Shown here piece after piece: positions 14,280 through 14,339 of a DNA stretch of 14,339 nucleotides. Every line of letters starts with the position of its first letter. Within the stretch, counting starts at the first letter, position 1. Under the pieces are notes generated by a model that saw nothing but the letters and a program-made list of their open reading frames with translations, was not told the origin of the DNA and searched no databases. Made by a program: the position numbers and the translations under genes. Location of the stretch: the NCBI GenBank assembly GCA_031272415.1, contig JAISTU010000130.1, positions 1 through 14,339 on the forward strand. The letters run 5' to 3'. The stretch is from Bacteroidales bacterium. GTDB lineage: Bacteria; Bacteroidota; Bacteroidia; Bacteroidales; WCHB1-69.

Positions 14280-14339
14280 TTAATTAACTACAAATTTCCC
14301 TCTCCAATTACCGATTTTGATAAAATACATCCCTTGTGG
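14280..14339 (-). CDS. C-terminal end of a T9SS-secreted protein (partial)
   Basis: Read on the minus strand from the window edge, the frame gives PQGMYFIKIGNWRGKFVVN followed by TAA (stop at 14280-14282). The pattern (P-x-G-M/I-Y-F-I-K-I, then a basic turn and K-F-V-V) is the last two strands of a T9SS type A sorting domain, as in the giant protein's FASGIYFYSM...KMSVK end. Only 19 codons are in the window, so the passenger domain is unknown. The gene converges on amt. Confidence 0.75.
   Translation of the reverse strand, partial: PQGMYFIKIGNWRGKFVVN

Overview
The window reads as Bacteroidota (Bacteroidetes). It is AT-rich, promoters match the phylum's -7 element TAnnTTTG, there is a lipoprotein with an acidic surface-export signal after its cysteine, and two proteins end in type IX secretion system (T9SS) sorting tails. 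No rRNA, tRNA or CRISPR array was seen. The species cannot be fixed from the sequence.

Layout. (1) 54-2163: a promoter drives a tight pair, a MoxR-family AAA+ ATPase and 3-dehydroquinate synthase (aroB), 9 bp apart. (2) 2164-2957: a long intergenic region. It begins with three tandem copies of a 22-nt palindrome, then a near-exact second copy of the promoter in front of moxR. That second copy leads into a short possible transcript holding a 54-codon ORF, a run of 12 C residues between 14-bp direct repeats, and a terminator-like hairpin. (3) 2958-3815: a surface lipoprotein with one fibronectin type III domain, closed by a strong terminator. (4) 3947-11473: a 2508-residue secreted adhesin-like protein with two homologous parallel beta-helix modules embedded among CARDB/Ig-like repeats and two lectin-like (MAM/concanavalin-like) domains, ending in a T9SS sorting domain. 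(5) 11474-11940: a regulatory region with a terminator, a GAAA-loop hairpin, phased ATTACAA repeats and a nested inverted repeat overlapping a -7 element. (6) 11941-14031: an outer-membrane barrel protein (putative porin) followed by an ammonium transporter (amt), probably one nitrogen-uptake operon, then a terminator. (7) 14167-14339: a heptamer repeat, a fourth and perfect copy of the palindrome, and on the minus strand the last 19 codons of a convergent gene encoding a T9SS tail.

Functionally, three units concern the cell surface: the lipoprotein and the giant protein probably display binding domains, and the porin plus Amt probably pass ammonium across the outer and inner membranes. The moxR-aroB unit is housekeeping. 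The parts least explained by known genes are the transcript-like segment at 2439-2770 with its C12 tract, and the operator-like DNA at 11729-11859.
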